Assembly (NCBI RefSeq): GCF_046244365.1
Contig: NZ_CP176395.1
Location: 5,084,001 to 5,148,000 of the forward strand
Reading direction: 5' to 3'
Source of the DNA: Paenibacillus_V sp046244365
GTDB lineage: Bacteria > Bacillota > Bacilli > Paenibacillales > NBRC-103111
Length of the DNA: 64,000 bases
Of the stretch, positions 16,715 through 26,934 are shown piece after piece. The notes beneath the pieces are model-generated. The model saw only the letters and a program-made list of their open reading frames with translations. It was not told where the DNA came from and did not search any database. Position 1 is the first letter of the stretch, and every line of letters begins with the position of its first letter. Both the position numbers and the translations under genes were made by a program.

Positions 16715-19210
16715 TCAATCAGCAAACCGGTAGGAAAACAATTGTCCGTTTTTTAGATAAAACCTGATTCTGATCACGCTGCCTGTAAGTTCAGCAACGC
16801 TATTATGGTCAGACCAAATTACAAGATTATGCATCTGATCTCCCTGTAAAGCCCTGCACTCCTCCGCACTAAAACCAGGAATCACGTTGCCGCGTTCGTC
16901 CAGCAATTCCGCTTTCAAGTAACCATCCGCTGCAATCCGGGCATTCAAGAGCAGTTTGCTGCCAGCAAACTGAATAGGCTTCGTCGTAAGCATTCCCTCC
17001 GATTGACCAGCGTCGACGGACACGAAGCGATCCCGCTTCCATTTCACCAACCCGATTTCGCCCCTGAACTCGCCTGTCCCCGTCTTGTGATCGAATCGCC
17101 CGGTAGATTGTCCTGCGCGCGGATGTCCCTCCGGATAGATTTCATATAGATGGGCCGGTTGGGTGTGCGTATAGTTCGAACCATTGTAATACAGCCATAC
17201 TTCATCCCCTACGTCGAATGCTTTGGAAGCGGTATAGATCCATCCGCAATCCCAATCGGATACTGCGGCGTTATCCTGTACCGTGGCTTCCGGTCCCGCT
17301 GTCCTTACTTCGCCGCGCCGAATAACCGGTTCCCGGAGATCCCTCGACCAGTTGTTGCCATCGCGTGAGAACGCCAATTGCACGTCATCGATTCCATCAT
17401 CGACGGTGTAGTAATACGCTTCTTCATCATTCGCATAAAAGACCCAAGGGAATGCAATCAGCCCGCTCTCATGCGGGTACAGCCCCGCCCCATAAATATC
17501 AGTCCGCATAAGGGAGCGGTTAACCGGAGCTTCCATCAGCGGCTCGATCTCCTCCAGCTTCTTGGCTACCTGATCCACAAGCTGATCTTCCGCATCCGTA
17601 TTCAAGCTGCGGTAGGACGGCGTCCACGTTCGAAAGTCGCTGCTTGTAGTCGTGTAAAAAAATCGGCGTACGGAATGAAAATAACCGGGATCCGTGAAAC
17701 TGCACTTATGCAAAGCTACGTACTTCTCGCGATAAGGGTCCCATACCGCAGAGGCGACGTCGTGGCCCGAACCGAAGCTCCCTGCGAACGTCCAGTTGAT
17801 CCCGTCCGGCGAAACCATGGTTTGGTACCGTTTATCCCAAGTAAACGTGACCATCCGGTACCGTTCATTTCGGGGTGCGGATTTATCCTTCATGACGCTG
17901 GCCGTCTCGACGGCGCCGCTAATCGCTACCGCGTTGGCAGGCTCCCCGTTGTTCGTGGAAGTCCCCGTTAACGGTTTGCTCCAGTTGATCCCGTCCTCGC
18001 TAGTGGCATACAGAAGGGGCCATCTATGCGGGAAATATTCGGTACTCCCTCCCGTGTCGGTAAAGTACCACATCTTGAACAGTTGCTCCTCTTCATCGAA
18101 TAGCACGTCACCCCACATCACCTGCCGGTATCCCTCCCAGGGGCGGTCCATGGTGAGGACTGGTTGATCCCCCTGCTTGACACCCGGATGCAAGGTATAG
18201 CTCACGCCATCAATGGCCTCCACCAAATCCCGCGAGATAAACAATTCCGTTCGAGAGCCAACGGCGAATGGCTGTGCTGCAGGTAGCGGCGCTGTGGAGA
18301 TTCCTCCTTCCGAGCCATCAAGAGCTGGACTGAACGCCTTCACTCTGAATTGGGGGTTGTCGTAGAGCTCGAAATGCGATTCTCCGTCCCTGAAGCGTGT
18401 ATTCACTTTAAAGTATCTGGCCTTGATCGGATCCGGCTCGAACGAGTAGACCAATTGTAAATTGGCGATCTTCTGGGTAAAGGCCACATGCTCCACTTGC
18501 GAATAGGTCACATTATCATCGCTCCAATATAAGGCATATTCTTCGCCTTTGCCCGTCCCCTTGGAGCTGGAGTACCGGTTAATCAGATCGATCCTCGCTA
18601 CCTCTCGAGCCTCTCCCAAATCGATGCCCACGCTGTTTCTCAAGACATCTATGGCAAATGTTGCCGTGCTGCCCCATTCCTCAAGAGCTCCGATTTCGGG
18701 GATGAGGTCTCCGCTTCTAAATCCGATTAATGCGGGCAATTGGGAACCGACGCTGACGTCGACCGCATAGGCTCTAGTGTCGAGCTGCAGCAGGCGAAGT
18801 GGGAATCGCCCGTTTCCTTCCTCGGAAGGAATGTGAATTTTAATAAATTGCGCTCGCACACCCGATAATGCAAAGCTGTCGACGGTTCGTCCCTCTATAA
18901 CCTGCGAACGGAATTGGAAGGATTCGATCTCCGTGTACGACATATTGTCCAAGCTGGCATACAAGCGATACATGTTTGCTTTTCCGATTACGGTCACACC
19001 GGCGCACCATAATTCGATCTTATCGACTTGGGTCACCGATCCGAGATGAATACCTAAGCTTCGGCCCATATAATCGGCTGTAAGCGCAAACGGAAAGCCC
19101 CAATTCCCGACCGGCGTCGTTTCCGGACTTTCATCCCGGTCCACGTACCCCGCGGTTGCCGGTAGTTGAACATAGGGAATGATGACGTTCATAAGCCCCC
19201 AACACCTCAT
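16715..19210 (-). CDS. Discoidin-like domains plus beta-propeller glycosidase-like protein
   Basis: This 831-residue protein begins with two F5/8 type C (discoidin/CBM32-like) sugar-binding modules, roughly residues 1-140 and 141-290. A five-bladed propeller of the GH32/43/68 superfamily follows: VGSRTELFISRDLVEAI, FKMWYFTDTGG, LYATSEDGINWSKP, QLAFSRDGNNWSRD. It is related to the two shorter propeller proteins at 45722-48595. No signal peptide is evident at either possible start (ATG 19210 or 19192), so it may act inside the cell on imported oligosaccharide. It lies six bases after the permease gene. Confidence 0.82.
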   Translation of the reverse strand: MRCWGLMNVIIPYVQLPATAGYVDRDESPETTPVGNWGFPFALTADYMGRSLGIHLGSVTQVDKIELWCAGVTVIGKANMYRLYASLDNMSYTEIESFQFRSQVIEGRTVDSFALSGVRAQFIKIHIPSEEGNGRFPLRLLQLDTRAYAVDVSVGSQLPALIGFRSGDLIPEIGALEEWGSTATFAIDVLRNSVGIDLGEAREVARIDLINRYSSSKGTGKGEEYALYWSDDNVTYSQVEHVAFTQKIANLQLVYSFEPDPIKARYFKVNTRFRDGESHFELYDNPQFRVKAFSPALDGSEGGISTAPLPAAQPFAVGSRTELFISRDLVEAIDGVSYTLHPGVKQGDQPVLTMDRPWEGYRQVMWGDVLFDEEEQLFKMWYFTDTGGSTEYFPHRWPLLYATSEDGINWSKPLTGTSTNNGEPANAVAISGAVETASVMKDKSAPRNERYRMVTFTWDKRYQTMVSPDGINWTFAGSFGSGHDVASAVWDPYREKYVALHKCSFTDPGYFHSVRRFFYTTTSSDFRTWTPSYRSLNTDAEDQLVDQVAKKLEEIEPLMEAPVNRSLMRTDIYGAGLYPHESGLIAFPWVFYANDEEAYYYTVDDGIDDVQLAFSRDGNNWSRDLREPVIRRGEVRTAGPEATVQDNAAVSDWDCGWIYTASKAFDVGDEVWLYYNGSNYTHTQPAHLYEIYPEGHPRAGQSTGRFDHKTGTGEFRGEIGLVKWKRDRFVSVDAGQSEGMLTTKPIQFAGSKLLLNARIAADGYLKAELLDERGNVIPGFSAEECRALQGDQMHNLVIWSDHNSVAELTGSVIRIRFYLKNGQLFSYRFAD

Positions 19211-19216
19211 CTTTCG

Positions 19217-20086
19217 TTATCCTTTTACTGATCCGACAATCATGCCTTTCACAAAATAGCGCTGCAAAAACGGATACACGAGCAGGATTGGCACCGTTGT
19301 AATCATAATCATCGCGGCGCGGACGCTATCCTTGGAAAGCGCGGCGAGCAGCCCCAGCGATTCGGCCACCCCGCTCATATTCGGATCGAAGGCGAGCAGC
19401 ATGGACTTCAGCAGCAATTGCAGCGGCCATTTGCTCTGTTCGGACAAGTAAAGGGAAGCCGAGAACCAGCTGTTCCAATACCCGACCGCATAGAACAAGC
19501 CGATGGTCGCAATCGCCGGCATCGACATCGGCAATGCGATTCTAGCGAATATGGTCACATCATTCGCCCCGTCGATGCGCGCGGATTCTTCCACTTCCGG
19601 CGGGATCTCCATAAAGAAGTTGCGCAATAAAAAGGCATACCAAACATTGAGAAAAGACGGAATCATAACGGCCCATAATGAATTTTTCAACCCGAGAGCG
19701 GTGATAAGAAGGTAGGAAGGAATCAACCCCCCGCCAAAAAACATGGAGGCCAACAAAACCGCCGTCACCACGTTACGATAAGGCAAGTATTTTTTGGACA
19801 AAGCATAGGCAATCGAGCCCGTAAACAGCAAGCTAAAGAGCGTGCCGAAAAACGTAATAAAGAAGCTGTTACCGAAGGCCTGATACACTCTGGAGCTGCC
19901 TGTCAGCAAATAAATATAAGAATCAAACACGACATGCTGCGGAAAAAAGGTAACGCCATTTCGCATGATGTCCTCATTGGACATAAGCGATTGGCTGATG
20001 ACGAACAGAAAAGGGACGATGATCGAACAACATACCAAGATGAGAAAAGCCGCATTCACATAATCGAACAGCTTGAGCCTTACCAT
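19217..20086 (-). CDS. Carbohydrate ABC transporter permease (YtcP/LplC-like)
   Basis: This 289-residue permease has six predicted membrane segments. Its EAA loop is VEESARIDGANDVTIFARIALPMSMP, and it has the family ending LQRYFVKGMIVGSVKG. The ATG lies inside the last codons of the upstream permease gene (7-base overlap), which shows translational coupling. It is the partner of 20080-21063. Confidence 0.94.
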   Translation of the reverse strand: MVRLKLFDYVNAAFLILVCCSIIVPFLFVISQSLMSNEDIMRNGVTFFPQHVVFDSYIYLLTGSSRVYQAFGNSFFITFFGTLFSLLFTGSIAYALSKKYLPYRNVVTAVLLASMFFGGGLIPSYLLITALGLKNSLWAVMIPSFLNVWYAFLLRNFFMEIPPEVEESARIDGANDVTIFARIALPMSMPAIATIGLFYAVGYWNSWFSASLYLSEQSKWPLQLLLKSMLLAFDPNMSGVAESLGLLAALSKDSVRAAMIMITTVPILLVYPFLQRYFVKGMIVGSVKG

Positions 20087-21063
20087 ATGCCCTCCTTCCC
20101 GAGGCGTTTCACGATATAGTTCGTGCCGAGCAGGAAAATGAGCCCTACGACGTTTTTGAACACGCCTACCGCTTGCGCATAAGAGTATCTTGAATTTTCT
20201 AACCCTTCCCGGTATACATACGTATCGATAATATCTCCTACGGAGTATACATTAGGGGAGTACAAAAGCAGCACTTGTTCGAACCCGGCATTCAAGATGC
20301 CGCCGACCGCGAATATGAATAGAATGGAGATAATGTTGGCCATCCCCGGCAAGCTGATATGAATCATTTGTTGAAACCGGTTAGCGCCATCTATTTTAGC
20401 GGACTCGTATTGAGCCGGATCGATTCCCGCCAGTGCAGCCAAATAAATGATGCTTCCCCAACCAAGTCCCGCCCAAATATCGCTGGAAACAAGAATGCTG
20501 CGAAAAAAATTCGGTTCGGAGATCAAATTGCTCTGGGACCCGCTGAACTCCGCAACCATCTTGCCGATCAAGCCGCTTGTAGGGGACAACAACGATAGAA
20601 TCAGGGCGGAAATAATCGCCCAAGACAGAAAATGCGGCAAATAACTGATCGTTTGAACGGCTTTCTTGAACTTGGCGTTTCTTAATTCGTTCAACAGAAG
20701 CGCAAACAGGATTGGCGCTGGAAAACCGAAAATGATCTTGTAGGCGCTGATCAGCAGCGTATTGGTAAGGATACGCCCGAAATAATAGGAGTTGAAAAAC
20801 TGGACAAAATTGTCCATCCCCACCCATCTGGCATCGATAAACATCGATTCGACACCGCGAAACGGGCTGAAATTCTGAAAGGCAATCACAATGCCGTACA
20901 TAGGCACATAATGGAATAACAGCACATGCAGCAATCCGGGAAGCAGCAAGAGATACAGAAATTTGAACTTCCACAGGTTGCGGAGGAAGCCCGTTTTCTT
21001 CGTTCCCAGCGGATTTTGCGTTCGGCTGCCTTTGCTTAATGAAGATACAGGGATCGATTTCAA
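20080..21063 (-). CDS. Carbohydrate ABC transporter permease (LplB-like)
   Basis: This 327-residue permease carries FHYVPMYGIVIAFQNFSP and the EAA loop YESAKIDGANRFQQMIHISLPGM. The start is TTG, with GGTGTGAG upstream. Together with 19217-20086 it forms the channel for the lipoprotein encoded at 21136-22707. The ATPase is not in the cluster. Confidence 0.93.
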   Translation of the reverse strand: MKSIPVSSLSKGSRTQNPLGTKKTGFLRNLWKFKFLYLLLLPGLLHVLLFHYVPMYGIVIAFQNFSPFRGVESMFIDARWVGMDNFVQFFNSYYFGRILTNTLLISAYKIIFGFPAPILFALLLNELRNAKFKKAVQTISYLPHFLSWAIISALILSLLSPTSGLIGKMVAEFSGSQSNLISEPNFFRSILVSSDIWAGLGWGSIIYLAALAGIDPAQYESAKIDGANRFQQMIHISLPGMANIISILFIFAVGGILNAGFEQVLLLYSPNVYSVGDIIDTYVYREGLENSRYSYAQAVGVFKNVVGLIFLLGTNYIVKRLGKEGIW

Positions 21064-21135
21064 AACGGCTCACACCTTTCCATAAGACGGCTCTGCTTCC
21101 GCTGAGACTAACGGAAGCAGAACCCGTTCATTCGC

Positions 21136-22707
21136 TTACTTGGCAGCCGCCGCGAATTGCTCGTTTCGGTCGTCAATCATTTGTTGCCCGCCAATCTCCA
21201 GCCATTTCTTCACAATGTTATCCCAGTTCTCAACCGGAATTTCTCCGTTGAATACTTTTACCTTCTGCTCTTTCCAATACGTTTTCAGATCCGTCAGCTT
21301 GGAGAATGATTTCCATTTGGCATTGTCGTAAAGCACTTTGGCGTCAATCGGTTCAAAGCGCGGCAGATTGTTTACTTGCTCCCGCTTCAAGTTGTATTCC
21401 TGATGTACCCAGGTATTCGCAGACCATACGGGTTTTCCAGGCCAGTTGATGAACACCGTCTTGTATTTGGCGTAATATTTGGCCTTGGATAGATCCGACT
21501 TGTCTTCAGCGATAAATTCGATCGTATTGTTCGCTCCCCGATTGTAGTTCTCGCCTTCAACCCCGAAGTAGACCAGGTCGCTCCCCTCCGGTGTTGCCTG
21601 GAAATCGAAATATTTCATGACGGTTTCGGGACTGGCGTTTTTCTTGAAAATGACCCAGGCCGACGTGGCGGCAGGCGATGCAGGCAATTTATTGATCCCC
21701 TTGCCCTCTAAAGCGACGGGGACATATTTGGCATCCGGCACCGTCTTCCTAAGCACCTCAACCGCGTTTACGATCGTTCCGGAGAATGTGGCTGCCACGG
21801 TTGCCGCTTTGTTCTGTGCGATCAACTCTTGCTGCTTGGGCGCTGTAGAGAGCAGCATATCGGGCCAGATATACCCTTTTTTCTGCCACTCTATGAATTT
21901 GGCCATCATTTCTTTATAACTCGGGTGAAGCTCGGGCGGTTTAATTTTGCCGTCGGTATCTTTCCACCATTCCGTAGCTGCCGGCATGAAGAATGGAGCG
22001 AAGACATATTCCAACATGTCAATATTCCCGCCTGATCCCGTTGACAAAGCATAGGTATCGGCCTTTCCATTTCCGTCCGGATCGCCGGTTTTAAACGCTT
22101 CCAGGATCTTTTCATAATCGCTAATGGTTTTCGGCATCGTTAAATTTAACTTGGCCAGCCAATCGGTTCGGATTTGCAAAGCGTTTGGCGTGATTACAGG
22201 GGTCTCAATCGGAATACCGAGAATTTGGTTTTTATATGTCACTCTTTCAAAAGCGGCAGGCACTACATTTTTCTTCAAGTTCGCTCCGTATTTATCCAGC
22301 AATTCGTTGAGCGAGAGAATGACGCCGTCATTGTAAGCTTGTATCGCATCCGCTATAGACATTTCCGCGAACTCCAATTGTTCGCCTGAGGAGAGCATCA
22401 AATTGCGCTTGGTGACGCACTGGCCGGCCTCCGAGAAGACGATGTTGACATCGGCGCCTGTTTTTTCCTGAATAATATCGTGCACATGCTTCTCTTCCGG
22501 CGTCTTCCGATCGAATGTGGCATTGCAATTCAGCCCTACGACCTTGACAGGAGTTTTGGCCCCCCCGGCAGCGGCGCTATTGGCCGGTGCTTTTTCCCCC
22601 GTAGATTGCGGATCTTTGGCTCCTGACGAGCTGCATGCCGCCGATATTGCCATGACGGACGCTAACAAAACTGAGAGCCATAGCCTTCCCCTTCTTTTCT
22701 GTTCCAC
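21136..22707 (-). CDS. Extracellular solute-binding lipoprotein (LplA-like)
   Basis: This 523-residue binding protein has lipobox ISAAC (Cys near residue 25). LQIRTDWLAKLNLTMPKTISDYEKIL matches LplA-type relatives. The GTG start has AAGGAGG eight bases upstream. It is the first structural gene of the second cassette. It is separated by 199 bases and a terminator from the AraC sensor gene, so it probably has its own regulated promoter. Confidence 0.93.
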   Translation of the reverse strand: MEQKRRGRLWLSVLLASVMAISAACSSSGAKDPQSTGEKAPANSAAAGGAKTPVKVVGLNCNATFDRKTPEEKHVHDIIQEKTGADVNIVFSEAGQCVTKRNLMLSSGEQLEFAEMSIADAIQAYNDGVILSLNELLDKYGANLKKNVVPAAFERVTYKNQILGIPIETPVITPNALQIRTDWLAKLNLTMPKTISDYEKILEAFKTGDPDGNGKADTYALSTGSGGNIDMLEYVFAPFFMPAATEWWKDTDGKIKPPELHPSYKEMMAKFIEWQKKGYIWPDMLLSTAPKQQELIAQNKAATVAATFSGTIVNAVEVLRKTVPDAKYVPVALEGKGINKLPASPAATSAWVIFKKNASPETVMKYFDFQATPEGSDLVYFGVEGENYNRGANNTIEFIAEDKSDLSKAKYYAKYKTVFINWPGKPVWSANTWVHQEYNLKREQVNNLPRFEPIDAKVLYDNAKWKSFSKLTDLKTYWKEQKVKVFNGEIPVENWDNIVKKWLEIGGQQMIDDRNEQFAAAAK

Positions 22708-22866
22708 GCTTCATTCCTCCTTATTGGTTCCCGGCCCCCCGGGTTAGCTACAACCTACATCAGCCCCTGCCCGCAATTCAATCCTAATATATTAATCCGT
22801 TGAAACGACGGGCTTTTCATCCCTGTTCAACGTGTTTAATATTGTATTACAACCCGGTTCCAAAAC

Positions 22867-22893
22867 AAAAAAAACCGACATCAAAGTCGGTTT
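22867..22893 (-). terminator. Intrinsic terminator of the AraC sensor gene
   Basis: Minus strand: ACCGAC/GTCGGT stem with a 6-base loop followed by eight T, 14 bases after the stop codon of the gene at 22907. Confidence 0.85.
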
Positions 22894-22906
22894 CGTTCAA
22901 GCTGAT

Positions 22907-24922
22907 TCAAGTATTGCGGTTGACTCGCAGCTCTTTGTACTCGGACGGCGTGATCCCCGTATATTGCTTGAATACTCTGGCAAAGTAGCTGTTGCTGTTG
23001 AATCCGGTTTTCAAGCCGATCTCGGCAATTTTCGTGCTCGTATTTGATAATAGATACTTTGCCTTTTCGACCCGATACTCATTCAGGTATTCAATCGGTG
23101 TTCGATTATAACTTTTTTTGCAAACTTGAATCAAATGCTGCTTACTAATCCCGATGTAGTCCGCCATTTCGTCAAGGGAGAAATTATCCATATAGCGGGC
23201 CGCGATGAAATCGTCAATCTTGCGGGTGTAATCCTTCGTATCGACCGCATATTCCCGAAAGTTATGGAACTTGGTAAATAAAAATTGCTTGATGGCCGTT
23301 ACGTTCATGTTGCCCTTTTCCGCAATCAATTTATTCAATTCATCCAGGAACGCCAAGCTGTTCTGCCCGTACATCCGCAGGAAAAGCGAAATGACCGTAT
23401 AAAAATTCAAATTGTACGCGACCACCGTAATTTGCTCGGAGAACAAAGCGTTTAAGGCGTTCGTAAAGCTCCTCTCGTTTTGCTGTTTAATCGCCAATTC
23501 CATCTCTTCCACAGCCGGGGTCTCGACTGCCGTGTTATGGTAATCCATCGGAAGTTTATTATAACAATACAGCTTCGAATCGAGCGTAAAAATCCGTCCG
23601 ACATTGTATGCATACATGGCTTCGAGATAAGACTTGTGCAAGTCATGGAGCGGATGAATGCCGCCGATGCTGATCTCCAGCCGTTCCAGCAGGTCTTCTT
23701 TGAAGCTGAGCAAGAGACCGGTAGTAAAGCGGTTCACGTCTTCATGCTCCAGTTGAAACAACACGATGTACGTTTCATTCGACTCTTCAAACAGTTCATA
23801 CCGGAATGTCCCGTCTAAACCGTCTACAACCGATTTTCTCATGTGCGCGGGATCATGGCCGATTTCATCCATCGACGGCAACGTTTTGATGATCGTCACA
23901 AGATGTGATCTCGCATATGTTTTTGTTAATCGTTCAATGTCCGGATTAATGCCGATCTGGCCCATCAAAAGGCGATGCAGAAGCGTTTTTCTCAGCAGCT
24001 CTTCGTTTTCATTAACGCGCAGTACAATCCGGTGAAATGGTTTATACAGCTCGCGGAATCCGATCAGGATCAGAACTAGCATGAAGACGACAACGGCCGC
24101 GACCACGATCAACAACGTATTTTTTAATTTCGCGACATCCCCGTACAACTGCTTCGTATTGACTTCGCTAATTAATCGCCAATTAAAGGCATTAAGTTTG
24201 TAGTCGTTCATTTGGATGGTCTTTGGGTCCCGCTCGATATCGGAAAGGTTCATCCCGAATTTTTGCGGCTCCCGATGAAACACGATTTTACCGCCAGCGT
24301 CTGTAAGATAATAATTATACAGCTCGGCGTTCACGTTCAATTCTTGCAAAAAGGAAGCATAAATCTTATCAAGATTCACGTTATAAATGAAAAAATTTTG
24401 GTCTCCTCTTGAAGAAGGAAGCCGTTGAACAATAGACGCAACATGGGCCCCTTGCTTGGACTTGCCCTCTACGATCTCGATTCCGTATAAGGACATCCCG
24501 GATGCGACGGAGGCGATCCACGGTATCTGACTGTTACTGGGATTTCGTTCGATTCCATAATTGGAAATAAGCAATATATTCTCATTAGCATTGTAATACA
24601 GAATTTCCGTGACATAGGGATTGGCATAAATTAAGTTGTTAATATCGCCTAATGCCTTCCATTGTTCGAAATCCGTTCGAATATTGGCGAAACGGCTGTC
24701 TAGCGTAATGGAATTCGTGAAATCGATAATTTGTTGAAGCGTTCTCTCCATCAATGCGCCGGTTCGAGTTAATTCGTTTTCGTTTTTCGAATTGATAAGC
24801 TCCACTGTTTTGGTTAAGAACAAATTAATATTGTAAGCGCTAACGATTAGAACTGGAATACTGGAGACGACCGCCAAAACGATTATCACTTTGTAGATGT
24901 ACGATTTCATATCTTTCGTCAC
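22907..24922 (-). CDS. Membrane-bound AraC-family regulator (YtdP-like architecture)
   Basis: This 671-residue one-protein sensor and activator has a membrane segment at residues 9-30, then an extracytoplasmic sensor. A second membrane segment near residue 280 is followed by RELYKPFHRIV. The C-terminal AraC domain lies at about 570-671 (FSLDEMADYIGISKQHLIQV and KIAEIGLKTGFNSNSYFARVFK). The start is GTG, with GGGGGAG upstream. It replaces the kinase/regulator pair of the first cassette and should control the importer at 19217-22707. It is homologous to the edge gene at 1-1001. Confidence 0.93.
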   Translation of the reverse strand: MTKDMKSYIYKVIIVLAVVSSIPVLIVSAYNINLFLTKTVELINSKNENELTRTGALMERTLQQIIDFTNSITLDSRFANIRTDFEQWKALGDINNLIYANPYVTEILYYNANENILLISNYGIERNPSNSQIPWIASVASGMSLYGIEIVEGKSKQGAHVASIVQRLPSSRGDQNFFIYNVNLDKIYASFLQELNVNAELYNYYLTDAGGKIVFHREPQKFGMNLSDIERDPKTIQMNDYKLNAFNWRLISEVNTKQLYGDVAKLKNTLLIVVAAVVVFMLVLILIGFRELYKPFHRIVLRVNENEELLRKTLLHRLLMGQIGINPDIERLTKTYARSHLVTIIKTLPSMDEIGHDPAHMRKSVVDGLDGTFRYELFEESNETYIVLFQLEHEDVNRFTTGLLLSFKEDLLERLEISIGGIHPLHDLHKSYLEAMYAYNVGRIFTLDSKLYCYNKLPMDYHNTAVETPAVEEMELAIKQQNERSFTNALNALFSEQITVVAYNLNFYTVISLFLRMYGQNSLAFLDELNKLIAEKGNMNVTAIKQFLFTKFHNFREYAVDTKDYTRKIDDFIAARYMDNFSLDEMADYIGISKQHLIQVCKKSYNRTPIEYLNEYRVEKAKYLLSNTSTKIAEIGLKTGFNSNSYFARVFKQYTGITPSEYKELRVNRNT

Positions 24923-24974
24923 AACTACTCCCCCTTACATACCTGCTGCTGAAATCCTCGATCGGCTTACACAC

Positions 24975-25004
24975 ACTATAGATGCACTAGTATGGAAGCG
25001 TCAA
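24975..25004 (-). promoter_or_regulatory. Sigma-A promoter of the AraC sensor gene
   Basis: Minus strand: TTGACG, 18-bp spacer containing ACTAGT, TATAGT. Both hexamers match 5/6 of the consensus. It lies about 55 bases before the GTG start. Confidence 0.6.
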
Positions 25005-25300
25005 GAAGGTCATTCCGAATCTACCACCGCCTAATTGTTAACGATTTGGTTTAGCATGATTTCTACATACACCATAAATATAATATAGGATATATAATCG
25101 GACAATATTATATTTGCGTTGTATAGCTACATTCGCCCATTACGAGGCAGGAAAGCATACTCATGGATCAATTGTCAAATGACTTTTGCTTTATATTCTC
25201 GATTCGATTTTCTATTTCAATTACGGTCAGAAAATGGATAAACGCTTTAAAAATCGCGCTTTCTGCAGCATATCATGAACGCTTCTAATGATTCGAATCG

Positions 25301-25324
25301 AAAAAAGGCCGGCAACCGCCGACC
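25301..25324 (-). terminator. Intrinsic terminator of the MFS gene
   Basis: Minus strand: GGTCGGC/GCCGGCC stem, 4-base loop, then six T, 13 bases after the stop codon. Confidence 0.85.
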
Positions 25325-25337
25325 CCTTAGCTTGTTC

Positions 25338-26729
25338 TTACTGGGCTACATTCCGTTCGGCCCGCAGCTTCCTCGCCGCTCCTCCGAATTGCATGTAATA
25401 GAACGTGGTCACCACCATAACCAATACGGCTAGCGTCAGAAAAATGTTGCTGTACACGTAAGCCGCGCTGTTGTGCTGGAGCGGATTCCAATGCGAAACC
25501 GCTCCGAAGTCCAGCGTCTTGCCAATAAGCGCCGTCGCAGTCGCGCCGGAAATGAAATTCAGCATGGAGAACATGCCCATTCCGACGCCGACCTGTTCCT
25601 TGGAAAGCGTCCGCGAAATCGTATTCGACATCGCAATCTGCATGAACGTCTGCCCTACGTTGCCCAAAATCAGAAAGACCGCAATGATGACTGGCGACAT
25701 CCCGACTACGGACGACAAGCTCAGGAAGCCGGCGAAAATAAGCGATGCCGCGGTAAAAACAAGGAACGGATTCCCCTTCTCATCGGCGAGCTTACCGCCT
25801 TTTCGCCCCATTACGGCCGACATGATTGCGCCGGGAAACATGACGAAGCCGATGAACGCCGGCGACATTTGGTTTACAGTCGACAGCAGCTGAGGCGTCA
25901 TGAACGGTATGCCGAAGCTTAGGCCGGTCATCACGAAAGCGACGGCGAGACCGAACGAATATTGCTTATTCCGAAAAATGGCGGGGTTCACGAACGGCTC
26001 GGCGGCATAGCGAATCCGCAGTAGAAAGAGTGCAAGCAATACGGCTCCCGCGATAAAGAGCCAGCCGTTTTGCTGCGTAATAGCCAGAAGCATGAACGCT
26101 ACCGTCCCGGCAAGCAGCCCCCCGCCAATAAAGTCGATTTTGGCGGCATTTCCTTTTTCATCGTCCAAATATTTGCGGTAATACGGCAGCGTAAACAGCG
26201 CGAAAATCGAGATGGCGAACAAAAACCGCCAGCTTGCCACGCTTGTGACGAAGCCTGAGACGATCGGTCCGATCGCCGTGCCGAGCGCCAGCCCGACTGC
26301 GACCGTCCCTAAAGCGCGACCGCGCTTCTCCGGCGAGAAATATCGGACGGGTACGATCATCGCCGTTGCCGGGATGACGGATGCGCCTGTTGCCTGGAGG
26401 ATTCTGCCGACGATAATCATCCAGTATTCCGTAGCGGCTAGCCCGACTACGGACCCTGCCGCGAAGAAAAGCAGTCCGAAGGTCAACAAATCCTTCAACC
26501 GGTATTTATCCGCCAGCTTCCCGAAGGTGACCGATCCGATCGCATACACGATCATGTAGCTGGTTACAATCCAGCTTACTTGAGAAGGCGCAAGTTCAAA
26601 CTGCTTGCTAATAACCGGCAGCACTACATTGAACATGGATGCGTTCATAACGGAAATAATTAAAGTAAATACAAGAACGCGCAGCAAATTTTCTCCGGCG
26701 TTCGTACGGGCTGCAGGGTTGGATTGCAT
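25338..26729 (-). CDS. MFS drug exporter (DHA2-like)
   Basis: This 463-residue major-facilitator protein resembles 14-helix tetracycline/quaternary-ammonium exporters: VVLPVISKQFELAPSQVSWIVTSYMI, motif A FGKLADKYRLKDLL, and motif C GLALGTAIGPIVSG. I start it at ATG 26727-26729, preceded by AGAGGGAT. A longer frame to 26867 would run past the mapped promoter. It probably pumps out a lipophilic drug or metabolite by proton antiport. The substrate cannot be read from sequence. Confidence 0.85.
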   Translation of the reverse strand: MQSNPAARTNAGENLLRVLVFTLIISVMNASMFNVVLPVISKQFELAPSQVSWIVTSYMIVYAIGSVTFGKLADKYRLKDLLTFGLLFFAAGSVVGLAATEYWMIIVGRILQATGASVIPATAMIVPVRYFSPEKRGRALGTVAVGLALGTAIGPIVSGFVTSVASWRFLFAISIFALFTLPYYRKYLDDEKGNAAKIDFIGGGLLAGTVAFMLLAITQQNGWLFIAGAVLLALFLLRIRYAAEPFVNPAIFRNKQYSFGLAVAFVMTGLSFGIPFMTPQLLSTVNQMSPAFIGFVMFPGAIMSAVMGRKGGKLADEKGNPFLVFTAASLIFAGFLSLSSVVGMSPVIIAVFLILGNVGQTFMQIAMSNTISRTLSKEQVGVGMGMFSMLNFISGATATALIGKTLDFGAVSHWNPLQHNSAAYVYSNIFLTLAVLVMVVTTFYYMQFGGAARKLRAERNVAQ

Positions 26730-26805
26730 GTGATCCCTCTTCTCTGTTCTGCATTTCTGGCATGGCCGCATTTTTTTGAAACATAACATACATATTTGTT
26801 TACTA

Positions 26806-26834
26806 ATTATGATAACTGCCTGCCGTTTTGTCAA
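26806..26834 (-). promoter_or_regulatory. Sigma-A promoter of the MFS gene with possible operator
   Basis: Minus strand: perfect TTGACA, 17-bp spacer, CATAAT. Directly downstream (26778-26800) lies an imperfect palindrome bounded by AAACA and TGTTT, a plausible site for a local repressor. It is about 75 bases upstream of the start. Confidence 0.6.
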
Positions 26835-26852
26835 TATATTCTTCTGCAAAAC

Positions 26853-26877
26853 AAAAAAGCACTTCAAGCGAAGTGCT
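26853..26877 (-). terminator. Intrinsic terminator of the DUF1992 gene
   Basis: AGCACTTC/GAAGTGCT perfect 8-bp stem with a 4-base loop. It is followed on the minus strand by TTTTTGTTTT. Confidence 0.85.
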
Positions 26878-26934
26878 CTTCTACTAGTCTAATCCGTTTC
26901 CGCGGCTGTGGGCTGCCATTCGGATTCGGCGCTT

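Larger units (their letters stand above)
24923..25337. other. Intergenic stretch before the AraC sensor gene
   Basis: It contains the promoter of the AraC sensor gene (24975-25004) and the terminator of the MFS gene (25301-25324). The AT-rich middle has no open frame of note and I see no other structure. Confidence 0.6.
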